Positions 1 to 10,000 of a stretch of DNA of 30,563 nt are shown piece after piece (the stretch's first letter is position 1; each line of letters opens with the position of its first letter). The notes below the pieces were generated by a model. It made no database searches. It had not been told where the DNA came from and worked only from the letters and a program-made list of their open reading frames with translations. The DNA comes from Bodo saltans (taxonomy: Eukaryota > Euglenozoa > Kinetoplastea > Eubodonida > Bodonidae): assembly GCA_001460835.1 (NCBI GenBank), contig CYKH01000197.1, positions 1-30,563 of the forward strand, written 5' to 3'. A program made the translations under genes and the position numbers.

Positions 1-215
1 GAACCTGTCTGACGGTAACGTTCGCCAAACGGCTTTGCACGACACCAAAACGAAACTGTCTGACGGTAATGCTCGCCAAACGGCTTTGCACGACACCAAA
101 ACGAACCAATCTGACGGTAACGTTCGCCAAACGGCTTTGCACGACACCAAAACGAACCTGTCTGACGGTAACGTTCGCCAAACGGCTTTGCACGACACCA
201 AAACGAAACTGTCTG
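1..215. repeat. 51-bp tandem repeat array, about 4.2 copies
   Basis: The core ggctttgcacgacaccaaaa recurs at 31, 82, 133 and 184, exactly 51 bp apart. The array runs from the window edge to about 215, where a partial unit ends and unique sequence begins. Copies differ at only a few positions, for example aacctgtct, aaactgtct and aaccaatct, and taacgtt against taatgct. Because 51 is a multiple of three, each frame repeats a 17-residue peptide. The array continues off the left edge, so its full length is unknown. Confidence 0.95.
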
Positions 216-340
216 CCACCTGTGGTGGAGCAACGCATCGGGCACGTGCCTATTGCTTTAGGAGTGTGTTATCCCGTTGCTGTCGCTGTTCCGCCTCCCA
301 CTTCAATTATGTGCCATTGGTGCTGGCGTTAGTCATTTAG
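2..340 (+). CDS. Possible 3' end of a repeat-protein gene (5' partial)
   Basis: This frame is open from the window edge to a TAG at 338-340. It encodes about four copies of a 17-residue unit, LHDTKTNLSDGNVRQTA, and then a Cys-rich unique tail of about 45 residues. There is no in-frame ATG, so the start would lie outside the window. A second + frame, ending at 332, is also open through the array and has an ATG at 69. The choice of frame is therefore not secure, and the array could be non-coding. No family is recognised. If coding, this would be the upstream gene of the same + strand unit, ending about 115 bp before the NBS1-like start. Confidence 0.25.
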   Translation, partial: NLSDGNVRQTALHDTKTKLSDGNARQTALHDTKTNQSDGNVRQTALHDTKTNLSDGNVRQTALHDTKTKLSATCGGATHRARAYCFRSVLSRCCRCSASHFNYVPLVLALVI

Positions 341-364
341 TCTCAAATATCTGTCTGTACGCAA

Positions 365-396
365 CTTTTTTTTTTGTTGAACTTTTTGATTGACAG
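365..396 (+). other. Putative spliced-leader acceptor for the NBS1-like gene
   Basis: A run of ten T (366-375) and a second T-rich stretch lead to an AG at 395-396, 58 nt before the ATG at 455. This is the polypyrimidine-AG layout expected of kinetoplastid trans-splicing. The exact AG is inferred. Confidence 0.5.
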
Positions 397-454
397 TGAG
401 TGATTGCAAAGACTGATTTTGGACGTCTCTAGTCGATCGACAAAAAAGATAGTG

Positions 455-2488
455 ATGTGGATTTTGGATTTTCAGGTTCGAGGCATCTCCACTCGGTATT
501 TCTTGACTGCTGGATCTTACTCAGTTGGGCGAAAAGATGGTTGCAGCATTCAACTTTCAGGTTTGTCTAATGATGCGAGTATTTCTCGTCTTCATGCGAC
601 GTTGCATGTCATGGCGATACAAGCAAGGGCATTGCCAATGCTTGATCACGTTCCTGAATGCTTTGTTTGTGACCACTCACGTCATGGAACGTTCGTGAAC
701 AACGATAGAATTGCCTCGCACGAAGTGCAGAGGGCTATTGGTGTGGGAGACATTCTACGGTTGGGTCTTGACGTTACAGTGTCATTGCAATATGCACCAT
801 TTATCATAGCAGCATCTCCACGACTTTCGTCTTTTGAGTTCCGTGAGGTTCATTCTCTAGCCTCTAGGCTGGGAGCTACGTTATGCCAGCCACTTTCGCA
901 AGCGGAGTGGCACAGCAAGGGAACTTCTCCCACAGCATTTTTCTACGTTTGCAACAGTATTCATGACGATGATGATGCGCTCATGTTTGGACTCTTGTTT
1001 CGGTTCACACTTGTGACGCCCGAGTACTTGAGTGCCCTCGCCGATTTGTTGCGTGGGACACCACATTTACAAATGGCTCGCTGGCCGCAGCCGCGAAGTG
1101 TGCCAGCTTCCACGTGCCGCTCCCTGTCAGATCGCCAGTATTTTAGACCAGCACCCACATTTTATGATGGTGGTGAATTTGCAAGTGGGGTCGCCCCCCA
1201 AGATCCGACTTTCATGTTTCGTTCACTTAAGTTCATCTGCCTCGACGAGTCAATGTATCGGAAGTATCATCTTGTTATCACTGCGGGTGGGGGGATCGCT
1301 ATTCAGGGGCGCTTTCAGGAATATCGACTCCACGATGCATCCAACAGTCTCCCACTTGACGCGATTGTCCAAGAAAAGTCAAACGCTCACGGGTTTGGGA
1401 CATACCTGCTCGTTAGCGGTGAACAGTTTCGTGCTCTTGCCGATGTCCTTGAGGCTCATCGACAACACGATCGCGAGTTACTGCGTCGAGAGTTGACTCA
1501 ACCAACTATTTCCCCTGGCGCCACTGATCACCTCCTCTCGTACTACTTTTGTCTGTGGGAGCAGGGGATGCGTGTTGTAGACGAAGAAAACATACATGCT
1601 GCACTGTACGCAAATGATTGCGCCAAAGAGTTTGGAGCCAACGCTCCAGGGATACTGTGCAAATCTGCAATGGATGAATTGCCAGAAGCTGAAGCTAACG
1701 ATAGCAACGCCACTGACGACGGTATCCTTCCATATCGTCCAAGCAACATCCACCGCAATACTTCGTCACCAATTCGGGTTTGTGGCGCCCAGCAACTTTC
1801 AAACCACCGACCTTCAATCCCCATCCCTGCAGCGGCACACACTCCGCGATCTCTCGAAACCGCACCAGTTGATTTGTACGCGAACTGGAAGGAAGCGGCG
1901 CAACTTCAGCGTCGCGTGTCGCCAACACGGAGAGGTCCGTTGCCGCCATCCAATATCACACAGCTTCGAGCTTCAAGTACTTCTTCCCCTTCACGTCTGC
2001 AGCAACTCACCAAAGCCGCATCGACAGCGACCGTTTCTCAAGCTCGCGCAACCAGTCCAACTCGGCGAGGAAGTGCATTGTTCAAAGCGCCGGTTTCCTT
2101 CTTGGTTGCTGGTGCACAGAATGATCGGCATCTACTTGACTTGTGCACTACCTTCGAACATGGCACACTGGCAAGAATTGCAACAGACACTGAATCAGCG
2201 TGTGGTGCCATCTTGAAGTCAGGGTATGTTGATGGTCCTTGCTTGGCTGTAATTAAAGACGCAATGTCAACATTTGAGGCTTTCTTGAATGCTCTCAGTG
2301 CTGCGGAAAAAGTGTTGCCATCGGCACTGTCGACAACGACCAGACGAGCAGTGTTTCGATTGCGTGAGAAAATCGAAACTATTCAGAGAGCGATTAGGGC
2401 GACACACCGCGCTGTTGGCATCGTGGGTAGAACGATGCCTTCGCCTCGACGATACTCGAGTCCCCCTCGACCCACAAATACTGCCTGA
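455..2488 (+). CDS. NBS1: Nibrin/NBS1-like protein (FHA plus tandem BRCT)
   Basis: This 677-residue protein looks like the NBS1 subunit of the MRE11-RAD50-NBS1 complex, which senses DNA double-strand breaks in the nucleus. It opens with MWILDF, like nibrin (MWKLLP). An FHA domain follows (about 20-115) with the phosphopeptide-binding signature GRKDG (25-29), SxxH around S44-R45-H47, and HGTFVN (77-82). A first BRCT-like region (about 117-200) ends in VTPEYLSAL, matching nibrin VKPEYF. A second (about 250-335) carries YHLVITAGGG, matching nibrin VVFGGGEA. The C-terminal half is low-complexity, with three basic Ser-Pro motifs (SPTRRG at 489 and 534, SPRRYS at 663) that could be CDK or ATM-pathway sites. 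I do not see a clear MRE11-binding or ATM-binding tail. The frame extends upstream to 404 but only with a TTG, and the first ATG is 455, next to the FHA domain. Family assignment is strong; complex membership is inferred. Confidence 0.8.
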   Translation: MWILDFQVRGISTRYFLTAGSYSVGRKDGCSIQLSGLSNDASISRLHATLHVMAIQARALPMLDHVPECFVCDHSRHGTFVNNDRIASHEVQRAIGVGDILRLGLDVTVSLQYAPFIIAASPRLSSFEFREVHSLASRLGATLCQPLSQAEWHSKGTSPTAFFYVCNSIHDDDDALMFGLLFRFTLVTPEYLSALADLLRGTPHLQMARWPQPRSVPASTCRSLSDRQYFRPAPTFYDGGEFASGVAPQDPTFMFRSLKFICLDESMYRKYHLVITAGGGIAIQGRFQEYRLHDASNSLPLDAIVQEKSNAHGFGTYLLVSGEQFRALADVLEAHRQHDRELLRRELTQPTISPGATDHLLSYYFCLWEQGMRVVDEENIHAALYANDCAKEFGANAPGILCKSAMDELPEAEANDSNATDDGILPYRPSNIHRNTSSPIRVCGAQQLSNHRPSIPIPAAAHTPRSLETAPVDLYANWKEAAQLQRRVSPTRRGPLPPSNITQLRASSTSSPSRLQQLTKAASTATVSQARATSPTRRGSALFKAPVSFLVAGAQNDRHLLDLCTTFEHGTLARIATDTESACGAILKSGYVDGPCLAVIKDAMSTFEAFLNALSAAEKVLPSALSTTTRRAVFRLREKIETIQRAIRATHRAVGIVGRTMPSPRRYSSPPRPTNTA

Positions 2489-2558
2489 AGAACGAAAAAG
2501 GGTTTTGTCAATCGTACGCAGAATTTCACTTTCCATTTGAACGATGATCACATGAACT

Positions 2559-2575
2559 TCGCTTTCTCTTCTTAG
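2559..2575 (+). other. Putative spliced-leader acceptor for TRM5
   Basis: The pyrimidine run cgctttctcttcttag ends in AG at 2574-2575, 77 nt before the TRM5 ATG, within the 164-bp spacer. Inferred from pattern only. Confidence 0.45.
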
Positions 2576-2652
2576 TATTCTAAATCTTTTTGAATTGTCC
2601 CAAATAGAACACCGTGCTTGAATTGCCAAGAAGTAGAGCATCGTAACTGCAA

Positions 2653-3873
2653 ATGGAATACAGGGATGCAGTCAAAGAAGATATCCAAGTGTGCTCGCTT
2701 GTTGTTCAACCGCGCGAAAAACAACCGCGTAAGGACTTCCGTAACGCACCTAAACACTACTGCCATCGAGGAGTGCGCAACGTCGTTGACAACGCGGAGC
2801 GTTCAGGAAAATGTATTTTATTGGACCCTACAATTGCATCTCCAACATGCAGCAGTGTGAAAGATCTTCCAGACTCAGTCAAGGCTGCTTTGATTGGGCT
2901 TGACGTTTCGCAATGTGCAGTAGTTTCCAACTACACAATCCACTTAACGTACGAGAATTTCACAATGCCCGAGCTCTTGAAGAAAGTCCTTCCACAAGGA
3001 CTCGTTGCACTTTCTGGATTCGAGCAGGTAGGTCATATTGCACATGTTAATTTGCACAGCGGTCATTTACCCTTCAAGCACATCATCGGCCAAGTGGTAC
3101 TTGATACAAACCGCACAGTCCTCACTGTGGTGAACAAGATTGATTCCATTTCAAGCGTTTTCCGTGAGTTCAAGATGGAGGTTATCGCTGGCGTTGACAA
3201 GTTGGATGCGGTGGTGAAACAGAATGGATTTGTCTTCCACGTACCGTACGACAAAGTGTACTGGAACTCAAGGCTAGGAGAAGAACATCATCGCTTAGTG
3301 AGCATGATGGCCCCAGGGGATGAACTATTTGATGTGATGGCTGGTATTGGACCCTTCGCAGTTCCTGCAGCAGCGGCTGGAGTGAAAGTCTTTGCTAACG
3401 ATCTGAACCCCGCGTCAGTTGCCGCGTTGAATCAGAATGCGACCGCAAACGGGGTCAAGTTGACATCATTTAACATGGATGGGCGCGAGTTTATTGACAA
3501 CGTTTTGCGAACGCAGCACCTCGAAGTGAGCACTTTGCCGTCGAACAGAAGACACATTTCTATGAACCTTCCAGCTTTGGCAGTGGCATTTCTCGACAGT
3601 TTTACCCGCCCTTCGTGGAGGTCCGGCCGCGTAATCGATCGACATCCTGTTGTGCATTGTTACACTTTCAGTGCCGACGAAGATGTTAAAAAAGATGCGG
3701 TTCGCCAGGTGGAAGCAGTTCTCGGTGTGTCCCTCGATGGCTTCCTTGAGCATGTTCAGGACGTGCGCGATGTTGCTCCAACGAAACAAATGGTGTGCGT
3801 GAGTTTTCGTCTTCCAGATGCAATCACAGAGGCGACAGTGAAGGCGCCTGTGAAGCGCCAACGTGAAGTGTGA
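2653..3873 (+). CDS. TRM5: tRNA (guanine37-N1)-methyltransferase TRM5
   Basis: This 406-residue enzyme uses S-adenosylmethionine to methylate N1 of G37, 3' to the anticodon, which prevents +1 frameshifting during translation. Family landmarks are all present and in order: LTYENF (98-103), VGHIAHVNL (126-134), LPFKHIIGQV (139-148), VYWNSRL (202-208), the SAM-binding loop FDVMAGIGPFAVPAA (226-240), FANDLNPAS (247-255), MDGREF (275-280) and the MNLP motif (304-307). The C-terminus VHCYTF...VRDVAPTKQMVCVSF also matches. It is somewhat shorter than animal TRMT5 at the N-terminus, and I see no obvious mitochondrial presequence, although the trypanosome enzyme is reported to work in both nucleus/cytosol and mitochondrion. 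The ATG at 2653 follows a good trans-splice acceptor. No breaks are visible. Confidence 0.95.
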   Translation: MEYRDAVKEDIQVCSLVVQPREKQPRKDFRNAPKHYCHRGVRNVVDNAERSGKCILLDPTIASPTCSSVKDLPDSVKAALIGLDVSQCAVVSNYTIHLTYENFTMPELLKKVLPQGLVALSGFEQVGHIAHVNLHSGHLPFKHIIGQVVLDTNRTVLTVVNKIDSISSVFREFKMEVIAGVDKLDAVVKQNGFVFHVPYDKVYWNSRLGEEHHRLVSMMAPGDELFDVMAGIGPFAVPAAAAGVKVFANDLNPASVAALNQNATANGVKLTSFNMDGREFIDNVLRTQHLEVSTLPSNRRHISMNLPALAVAFLDSFTRPSWRSGRVIDRHPVVHCYTFSADEDVKKDAVRQVEAVLGVSLDGFLEHVQDVRDVAPTKQMVCVSFRLPDAITEATVKAPVKRQREV

Positions 3874-3935
3874 GCTTGAATTGAATGATTAGGTCAGCAA
3901 TACACCAATGCATGTCTTCACATCATTTCCACTGA

Positions 3936-3961
3936 ATTTCTTCAGTTGTTTTCCATCGCAG
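3936..3961 (+). other. Putative spliced-leader acceptor for the IP3-receptor gene
   Basis: The pyrimidine-rich stretch ending ttttccatcgcag has AG at 3960-3961, with an earlier cttcag at 3943-3944. From here to 4028 there is no ATG, so the first ATG of the predicted mRNA is the one at 4028. The exact AG is inferred. Confidence 0.45.
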
Positions 3962-4027
3962 CGGTTGTAGAGTAGTGAAAACGACGAATAGAAACAGTTT
4001 ATAGACGCAGTGCACCCGAAAAAAAAA

Positions 4028-4030
4028 ATG
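4028..4030 (+). other. Likely intended start codon, one base out of frame
   Basis: The ATG follows a run of A, the same setting as the clear starts at 19915, 23862 and 26097. Its own frame stops after 35 codons. The receptor-like frame begins at 4032 (tac gga aac aag), leaving a single extra c at 4031. A one-base change next to the ATG would connect them. Inferred. Confidence 0.5.
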
Positions 4031-4031
4031 C

Positions 4032-7000
4032 TACGGAAACAAGACGCTGCTGTTCTGCGAGGCGCGCCGCGGGTTTCTAGTTGGGACGAACTCTGCCCTC
4101 GCCCCCGTGGGCGTGCGGCCGAACACGAAGGATGAGCCGCTGCGCTTCGAACGCGCGGTGTTCATGATTGTGCCTGGCGACGGTGAGTGGACCGGCGCTG
4201 CTGCGCACGACGGGGAGGAGGTGAAGTTCGGGCAGGTTGTGCGGCTGATCCACACGATGCACCAGAAGCCTGTTGCGCAGCACGTGAACCTGCATGCGAT
4301 GGTGAACAAGGCGAACCAGCGCGTGACGCTGGACAAGGCAGGCGCGACTGCGACTGGTGGGAGCGCGACGCCGGACGTGTACGACCGCTGGCGGATCATG
4401 CCGCGGTACCGGCTGCGCGGCGAGGGTGAGCGTGTGTGCAGCACGGACCACGTTGTGTTCCAGTCCGTCTCCGGCGAAGTCGCGTTCCTGCACGTGTCGT
4501 CGACGCGTGACGCGACTGCGGATGGGTGCTTCGAGGTGAACTGTGGATCCGTGGCTGAGGGCTTCGAGGTGCGGCTGTACGACGCTGACGACTCCCGCGA
4601 CGTGCGCGCGCTGCGCGGTGGTCAGTGCGTGGCGCTGTTCCACAAGCAGGAGGGGCGCGGGCTGTCGGTGGAGCCGCGGAACGGCATGTGCCTGCTGGAC
4701 CCCGTGGACCATGTGGAGACGAGCGAGGAGGCGCCGTCGGTGCAGCAGGGCGCGACGCGTGCGCACAGCTACAAGTCGCTGTTCATCCTGGAGTACGCCG
4801 ATCCGCAGCGGGGCGGGATGATCGAGTGCGGGCGCCGCAGCATGTACCGCCTGAAAGCGCTGTGCAACGGCGAGTACCTGTGCGTGCGGCCAAGCGCGCC
4901 CGCCTCTGCCCCCGTCACCGCCGCACAGCAGCGGCCGCAGCATCTGGACCCGCAGGAGCAGGCGCTTGCGCTGTCTGATGGCGACGTGCGGATCGCGGAC
5001 GTGGTCGAGGCAGCGAAGAACGCGCTGTTCGACGTTGTGCTGAGCGCGAAGAGCGACGACCCCGGGACGTTGTTTGTGTTCCACCAGGGCGGCGACGACC
5101 AGAGCAGCACGCTGCGGGACGGGTGCCGCGTGTTCCTCGAGGCGCCGATGGTGGGGAGCGGCGGCCTGTGGGTTGTGGCTGGCGAGGCGATCGAGCCGCG
5201 CCACCTGCGGGAGCTGCTGGACGCGCCGACCGCGGAGCAGAAGCCGCTGAGCCTTGCGTGCCGCGAGGAGAAATCGATGCGCGACGGGCTGCAGGTGCAC
5301 CGCCTTCCTGGCGACGAGTACGAGGAGCTGAGCATCGTGCTGTCGCTGCTGCCGCCGCTGCAGGCGTACGCGGAGGCGATGACGAGCGGGGTGCTTGAGG
5401 GCAGCCTGGTGCAGCAGGTGCTGGAGAACGTGCGGCACCTGAAGCGGCTGTGCTTTGTGCAAGGGCGCGGCTCGACGATGCTGAGCGCTGGGAGCGAGGT
5501 GGACGGCGTGGCGAACGCGCTTGGCCAGCTGCTGCTGCTGCGCCAGGGCGTGCCGCAGCTGTGCGTCGACATCCTGCGCGCGACGCTGGAGTCTGTGCTG
5601 ATCGACTCGAGCCTGCTGAACTCGATGGAGGAGGTGCGCGCACCGACCACGCAGGAGGCGAGCGCGTTTGCGGAGTCGTCGTCCCCGCTACGGCGGCGCG
5701 ACTCGACGGTCGGTGCGGACGGCGCGCCGCTCGTGAAGTACGCGGACATCCTGGACCTGCTGAACTCGTGCTTTGCGCTGATCCTGGCGGTTGTGCGCGG
5801 GCAGCCGGGCCACGCGCGTGAGCTGAGCCTGCACCTGCAGTTCCTGGTGAGCTGCTGCCGCGTGCTGCCGAGCGCGGTCGAGTGCGTTGCGGAGTTCTAC
5901 CGGAACAACGTGCAGCTGGTGAAGACGCCCGGCGACACGAAGTCGCTGCACTTCTTCCTGGACATGCTGGCAGAGCGTGGGCGCGACACGTCGATTCTAG
6001 AAATCGTGACGCTGTTTGCGATGTGCGGGGACGAAGGCATCGCTGAGTCACAGCAGCTGATCGTGGAGCGCCTGCTGCGCCACAAGGAGATGTGCAAGGC
6101 GCTGATGCTGCCTGTGACGACGAGCGGGGACGTGCTGCAGGTGGGCGTGCCGGTGAGCTACGGTGGCCTGCCGCACGAGCGCGCGCTGCCGACGGCGGAC
6201 GAGAGCGTGGACGCGGTTGCGATGATCCCAATCACGCGCCTGAAGGACGTTGTTGGGTCTGCCTACGCTCAGCATGGGCGCAACCGGCCGCTGCCGTACT
6301 TCACGCAGCAGGTGCTGCTGCTGGCCGCTGTGTGCGCTGGGCGAAGCTCGTCGAGCACGCTGGCTGTGCAGCAGCTTATCCCGCCGGAGCTGATGCTGCC
6401 GCTGCTCGAGTGCGAGGGGATGGCGCCGGAGCTGCACGCCGCGTTTGTTCGGCTGTTCACGCTGTCGCTGGTTGAGGTGGCGGGCTCGCCTGACCTGTTC
6501 GAGCGGACGCGCAGCATCCGCCACGTGATCGACGAGCCGCAGCTGACGGAGTCGTACACGCTCGAGGAGGACGTGCCTGGGATCCTGGTGCGTGCGAAGC
6601 GGTTTGCACTGCGGTACCTGCAGCAGAACGGCGCAGCGGCGCGCGCCGACGTGCCCCACGTGCTTGAGCTGGACTCTGTGGCGATGCTGACGATGTCGCT
6701 GCTGAAGCGCGGGTCGTTTGCGCTGGAGGAGTACGCGCGGCTGGTGGCGGTGCTGACTGAGGTGCTGCGCAGCGGCGACCACGAGCTGCCGACGACGTCT
6801 GACGTGGAGCTCGTGCAGGCACTGCGGCACGTGCTTGGGATCCTTGGGCGGCTTGCGGACTTCCTGCTGACGCGTGACGTGTTCGACGTGGTGACAAGCT
6901 TTGTGCGCGGGATGCCGCTGCGGCACTTGAGCCAGTTCCACGACCTGTCGCCGACGTCGAAGATCGGAGACAGCTCGAAGAAGCGCGTGCAGGCGCGAGG

Positions 7001-10000
7001 CGCGGACGCGGTTGACGCGAAGCTGAACAGCCTCTTCAGCCTTGGCCAAGCGACTGGCGGCGCGGCTGAGTTCGACTGCCTTGCGGACCTGCTGCTGGTG
7101 CTGATGGTTGTGTCGCGCACTGCGAGCTGGGAGCTGCGTAGCGACGCGATCCGCCTGTTCTGCCGCTTGACGAACTACCCGGGCGAGCTGCTGCTGGCGG
7201 TGCAGCGCGTGCAGCTGCTGACGTCTGCTGCGAGCGCTGAGTTCTATGGGCGCGTGAAGCTGGTTGCGGCGGAGCTTGACGCGTTCTCGCGACTGCCGCT
7301 GTCGCCGTCGACGGTGGGCATGGGCGAGGCTGCGCTCGCGCGCATCGAGACGCTGCTGACGCAGCGTGACTGCGGCGCGATGATCGAGAAGATCGCGATG
7401 CTGCGGCACGCGGAGGTCCCCCAGATGCTGCTGCGCGTGCTGCACGGGATGCCGATGCCTCCGAAGGAGGACGTGCGGCTGTTCGTGTTCAACGTTGTTG
7501 GGCTGCTGCAGACGATGGGGCAGGAGCCGCTTGTGCTGGAGCTGCTGGCTGCTAGCGTGCCATCTTTCGTGCACCTGACAACGCACGACATGGACGTGCT
7601 GTCGCTGCTGCGCACGATCTACTGCGGGAAGCCGCTGATGGCGATGCAGGTGCCTGTGCGCGTTGTGCGTGAGGTCGTGGCGTGCCTGTCGCTGGAGCAC
7701 AGCGCTGCGCATGCGCTGCAGCTGCTGCGCGAGCTGATCGCGACGAAGGACCCTGGCGGGAAGTACATCTCGAAGAACCAGCGCGCGGTGTGGAAGGCGC
7801 TGGTGGCGGACGCCGGGTCTGCGAGGCTGCTGCGGCTGCGCGGGACGTGGACTGGGCGGCGCGGGACTGCGCGGCGTGACCAGCTGCTGCAGTCGGAGGA
7901 GTACTTCAACCACTCGGGGCCGCTGCGCCTGCACGTGTCGCTGATGGAGGTTCTGTTCCTGACGGCGAAGACGAACGAGCTTGTGAAGGCGGAGGAGATC
8001 CGCGACGAGCTGTTTGGGCCGAACAGCGTGGACGAGCTGATCGAGATTGTGACGAACCAGCGGCTGCCCGTGTTCTACCGGTTCCGGTTCGTGAACGTGC
8101 TGCAGGTGACGGTGGTGCAGGACGCCGCGTGCGTGTCGTCGCTGTTCTCGCACCGGGCGTTCCCTGATTTTGTGCGGCTGTGCTGCGTCGACGTGAACCG
8201 GTGCCTGCAGCTGCTGGACGGGAAGTGCGCGAACCCTGCTGACGCGGAGCTGATCGCGCGAGTGGAGCGGCAGGTGCTGCGGCGGGAGCCGCGGACGAGC
8301 TTCGAGGAGGCGATCGAGCAGCGGCGGACGAGCCTTGAGTTCTACCTGGAGCACGTTGTGCTGGGCATTGTGCCGTGCCTGAAGCACCTGGTGGGCCGCT
8401 TCGTGAAGGGGACGGCGCGCCTGAGCCAGACGGTTCGCCAGCACCTGGTTGGCGTTGTGAACGAGCTGGTGGACTGCATCTGCGACCTGCTGCGGCAGGT
8501 GTTCGTGCTGAACTCGTTCCACGACTACAAGTTCTTCCAGTCGCGGATCTCGCGGAAGAAGCCGCGCGACTTCCTGGTGCACGCGGCGAAGAACTCGTTC
8601 TGCGGGAGCGGGCGGTGGGCGGACGACATCGAGTCGCTGGCGGAGTCGATCCCGCTCGAGGACGCGGACGAGTCGGACGAGCACGACCGGCTGCACAGCT
8701 CTGCGGCGGACGAGAAGGCGCTGACATCGAAGTGGCTTGGGTTTGTGCGGAAGCACCTCGAGCTGGGGTGCCCGCTGGACCCCGAGCGGCTGTACGCGTC
8801 TGGCGCCGGGCTGATCCTGCGAAGCGGTGGGCGCGGGACGCAGTTTGTGCGGAAGCTGATCCTGAGCCTGTGCGACTTGCCGATGCTGGAGCAGGCGCGC
8901 GTGCTTGACCTGCTGCGGCAGGTGGTGGGCGTGCGCGACGGCGACGAGGCTGACGACTCTGTGCTCCTGCGGCTGGACGCGTGCGCCGTGGCGGTCGAGG
9001 GCGACGACGCCGAGAGCGGTGCGAACGCGCTGGGCGGCCTTGGCGTGCTCGGCGTGCTGACGCTGTCGAAGCCGATGGAGGACCGACAGGAGATCCTTGC
9101 GTCGTACTTCGCGGACCAGCCGCACATGCAGGTGCTGCCGGCGGTGACGCAGCTGATGTCGCGTGGCACCGGTGCTGCTCGCGCTGCAGCGCTGCGATGC
9201 GCGCTGGTGTTGCTGGAGGGCGGGCACCGGCGGATGCAGGAGTCGCTGTGCGCGTCCGTTTCGCAGCGGAGCGACGAGGACCTGTTCATCGTGATGAGGA
9301 GCCGGATGCAGCAGTGCCGCGATGCGCTGCGGTCGTATCGGTACGCGATGCGGCGCGGCGCGCGAGAGGAGGCTGTGATGGTGCTGGGTTCGCTGGAGAC
9401 TGTGGTGCGCGAGCTGCGGTACTTGCAGCTGCTGTGCGAGGGCCACTTCGAGGACCTGCAGCACTACCTGCGGCGGCAGCCGGACAACCATGTGTCTGTG
9501 AACGTGCTGGAGAGCCTGGTGGAGCTGCTGGAGGTGGCGGTGAGCGTGGTGGACGCGAACACGTATGCCCTGACGATGCAGCTCCTGGAGACGATCACCG
9601 AGACGATCCAGGGGCCGTGCAAGTCAAACCAGGACTTCTTTGTGACGGTGAACGCGGCTGAGTTCCTGACTGCGCTGATGGTGCTGCCGCTGAACCAGGC
9701 GACGCTGACGGAGACGGAGGTGCGTGCGATGCGCGCGCAGTCGCTGACGGTGCTGCTTGCGCTGATCGAGGGACGGATGGAGGTTCTGTTCCTTGGCGGG
9801 CTGATCTCGAAGCTTGACCTGCGGCAGATGGGGCGGGCGATGGAGCAGAGCGCGCGTGAGTACGAGGCGCGGTGGGGTGCGCTCGAGGAGCACCGCGGCG
9901 TGCTGGCGCGGAGCTTTGGGTTTGTGCGGCGGATCCTGTCGTACGTTGAGAAGATCTACAAGACGGACGAGCGCGACGAGACGCAGGACGAGCTGTGCGT

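Noticed and set aside
404-454. N-terminal extension of the NBS1-like protein from a TTG
   Set aside because: There is no ATG in it, it follows the splice acceptor region directly, and the FHA family begins at the ATG at 455.
6048-9491. Very long antisense open frame (over 1100 codons) opposite the channel gene, with a similar one at 4077-5462
   Set aside because: These are shadows of GC-rich codon usage on the + strand: stop codons are rare in the opposite frame. Their products are His/Arg/Gln/Leu-rich with no domains, while the + strand encodes a clear receptor.
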